Assembly (NCBI GenBank): GCA_009704065.1
Contig: WLEX01000071.1
Location: 1 to 6,504, forward strand
Direction: 5' to 3'
DNA: 6,504 bases
DNA from: Actinomycetota bacterium
GTDB lineage: Bacteria > Actinomycetota > Acidimicrobiia > Acidimicrobiales > Ilumatobacteraceae
Part shown: positions 5,701 through 6,504 of the stretch, piece after piece
How positions within the stretch are numbered: position 1 is the first letter of the stretch
Layout: each line of letters opens with the position of its first letter
Position numbers and translations under genes: made by a program
The notes under the pieces: model-generated
Database searches by the model: none
What the model saw: only the letters and a program-made list of their open reading frames with translations
What the model was told of the DNA's origin: nothing

Positions 5701-5706
5701 GAACAC

Positions 5707-6024
5707 ATGGCTACATCGAAAATTATCTCGCTTCGAAAAGGCCCCTTGGCTGAATCAGATGCCGTCGCATTGGCTCCCATGTTTGCCGCACTTGCTGATC
5801 CCGTTCGGTTGCGGTTATTCGATCTAGTCCGGCGTGCCGGCACCACAGGCGTCTGTTCATGCGACCTCGCCGCACCCCTCGATCGCAGCCAACCCACTAT
5901 TAGCCATCACCTCAAAGTGTTGCGAGAAGCAAAACTCGTCGAGACCAGACGAGAAGGAACATGGATCTGGTATTCGGTTACCGCCAATGCATTGGCAACC
6001 GTGAGCCAATTTATTCAGCGCTAA
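5707..6024 (+). CDS. arsR: ArsR-family As(III)-responsive transcriptional repressor
   Basis: A 105-residue winged-helix repressor that would sense arsenite and control both itself and the divergent arsI-aqpS-arsC operon. The ArsR fold is clear: FAALADPVRLRLFDLVRRAG, then GVCSCDLAAPL with C50 and C52 forming the Cys-x-Cys sensor at the position of E. coli ELCVCDL, then the recognition helix SQPTISHHLKVLREAKLVE (61-79) and the wing RREGTWIWYSV. The ATG at 5707 was preferred to the in-frame ATG at 5692 because a TATTAT box sits 6 nt upstream of 5707 while the other lies within the operator palindrome; the longer form would add MYYEH. Its last 14 bp overlap the end of the patA-like gene tail to tail. 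Arsenic specificity follows from the CxC motif and the neighbours; antimonite could also be sensed. Confidence 0.9.
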   Translation: MATSKIISLRKGPLAESDAVALAPMFAALADPVRLRLFDLVRRAGTTGVCSCDLAAPLDRSQPTISHHLKVLREAKLVETRREGTWIWYSVTANALATVSQFIQR

Positions 6025-6504
6025 GTCGCGCTCTCATTTCTGCATACCCTGGGTCACTTGGCCAATTGGGTTGAAAAAGGTGCCATTGCTCTGGTGCGCG
6101 ACGAATGAGACCTTCTAATTCGCGAGCTAGAGCTTGTGTTGCCACCGTGACAGATTCGCGCAGCCCACCCACTTTTTCCATCTTGAGTGGCGGACGCACC
6201 ACACAATGATGCCCGTCGATTGCTGATGTGAAGTACACAGCCGTTGGCAACACAGTTGTTCCCGAGCGAATTCCGAGCATGGCGGGTCCAGCAGGAAGAG
6301 TTGTCTTTTCTCCGAAAAACTCCACTTCGACGCCATTGCCTTGGATATCGCGATCCGACAACAGGCACACCACTTCATTGCGTGCCAAAGCAGCAAGCAC
6401 AGCCGGAGCTGCACCAGCACCAAGTGGAACAACGTTCATTCCTAAATCACTGCGCAACTTGGTGAACCATTCAAACAACTCAGGTGGCTGCAAAGGTTCC
6501 ACGA
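6011..6504 (-). CDS. patA: C-terminal part of a PatA-type PIM acyltransferase, cut by the window edge
   Basis: The visible 163-164 residues are the C-terminal half of a lysophospholipid acyltransferase (HtrB/LpxL-like) protein; the N-terminal half with the catalytic His lies beyond the right edge. In Actinobacteria PatA adds palmitate to the mannose of PIM1/PIM2 at the cytoplasmic membrane. Diagnostic blocks, counted from the GTG at 6502: LFEWFTKLRSDLGMNVVPLG (9-28), VVCLLSDRDIQGNGVEVEFFGE (44-65), LPAGPAMLGIRSGTTVLPTAVYF (69-91) and the terminal QWHLFQPNW (138-146). The Glu in GVEVEFFG (E59) probably corresponds to the second catalytic residue of mycobacterial PatA. The reading frame is open to the edge, so that GTG is not the true start. 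PatA rather than LpxL is inferred from the DRD-GVEV-FFG pattern and from pimA on the same strand. Confidence 0.85.
   Translation of the reverse strand, partial: VEPLQPPELFEWFTKLRSDLGMNVVPLGAGAAPAVLAALARNEVVCLLSDRDIQGNGVEVEFFGEKTTLPAGPAMLGIRSGTTVLPTAVYFTSAIDGHHCVVRPPLKMEKVGGLRESVTVATQALARELEGLIRRAPEQWHLFQPNWPSDPGYAEMRARLSAE

Noticed and set aside
6017..6022. AGCGCT palindrome in the arsR-patA overlap as a terminator
   Set aside because: Only six bases, without a loop or extended stem; not a hairpin.
1..6504. Insertion sequence, integrase or attachment repeats around the ars cluster
   Set aside because: No transposase-like reading frame, and I saw no matching direct or inverted repeats at the borders near 3215-3232, 4138-4147 and 6011-6024 by eye; short or diverged repeats could be missed.
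1..6504. CRISPR array, tRNA or rRNA gene, riboswitch
   Set aside because: No regularly spaced repeats, cloverleaf signatures or long structured leaders; nearly all bases are in coding sequence and the largest gap is the 83-bp arsR-arsI region.

Overview
The window looks like a chromosomal segment of an actinobacterium of moderate GC content, possibly Acidimicrobiia-like. The main reason is a pair of phosphatidylinositol-mannoside (PIM) biosynthesis genes: a PimA-type mannosyltransferase (2057-3214, minus) and the C-terminal half of a PatA-type acyltransferase running off the right edge (6011-6504, minus). Several starts also have a TANNNT box 6-7 nt upstream and no Shine-Dalgarno sequence, the leaderless arrangement common in Actinobacteria. 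Genes are packed very tightly; neighbouring ends overlap or lie a few bases apart. There are no tRNA or rRNA genes, transposases, CRISPR arrays or long repeats.

Left block, minus strand (3214 down to about 81): pimA, then a two-helix membrane protein with an M48/HtpX-like layout whose catalytic and zinc residues are replaced, then a secreted DUF3048 (YerB-like) lipoprotein. Gaps are 42 nt and 1 nt, so these three probably form one envelope operon, possibly ending at a hairpin at 81-100. A plus-strand reading frame at 3-131 may be the tail of a convergent gene entering from the left.

Middle: a luciferase-like (LLM) oxidoreductase (3233-4147, plus) diverges from pimA. Only 18 bp separates the two start codons, and overlapping -10-like boxes face both ways in that gap.

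Right block: an arsenic cluster. arsR (plus) diverges from an arsI-aqpS-arsC operon (minus), with nested palindromes between them. ArsC reduces arsenate, ArsI is a candidate C-As lyase for trivalent methylarsenic, and the aquaglyceroporin has NPAV instead of NPAR in its second pore motif, which fits an arsenic-conducting AqpS-type channel. No active efflux pump gene is present. The LLM gene and the ars cluster sit between patA and pimA, which are normally adjacent in Actinobacteria, and meet their neighbours by 10- and 14-bp convergent overlaps without mobile-element scars.
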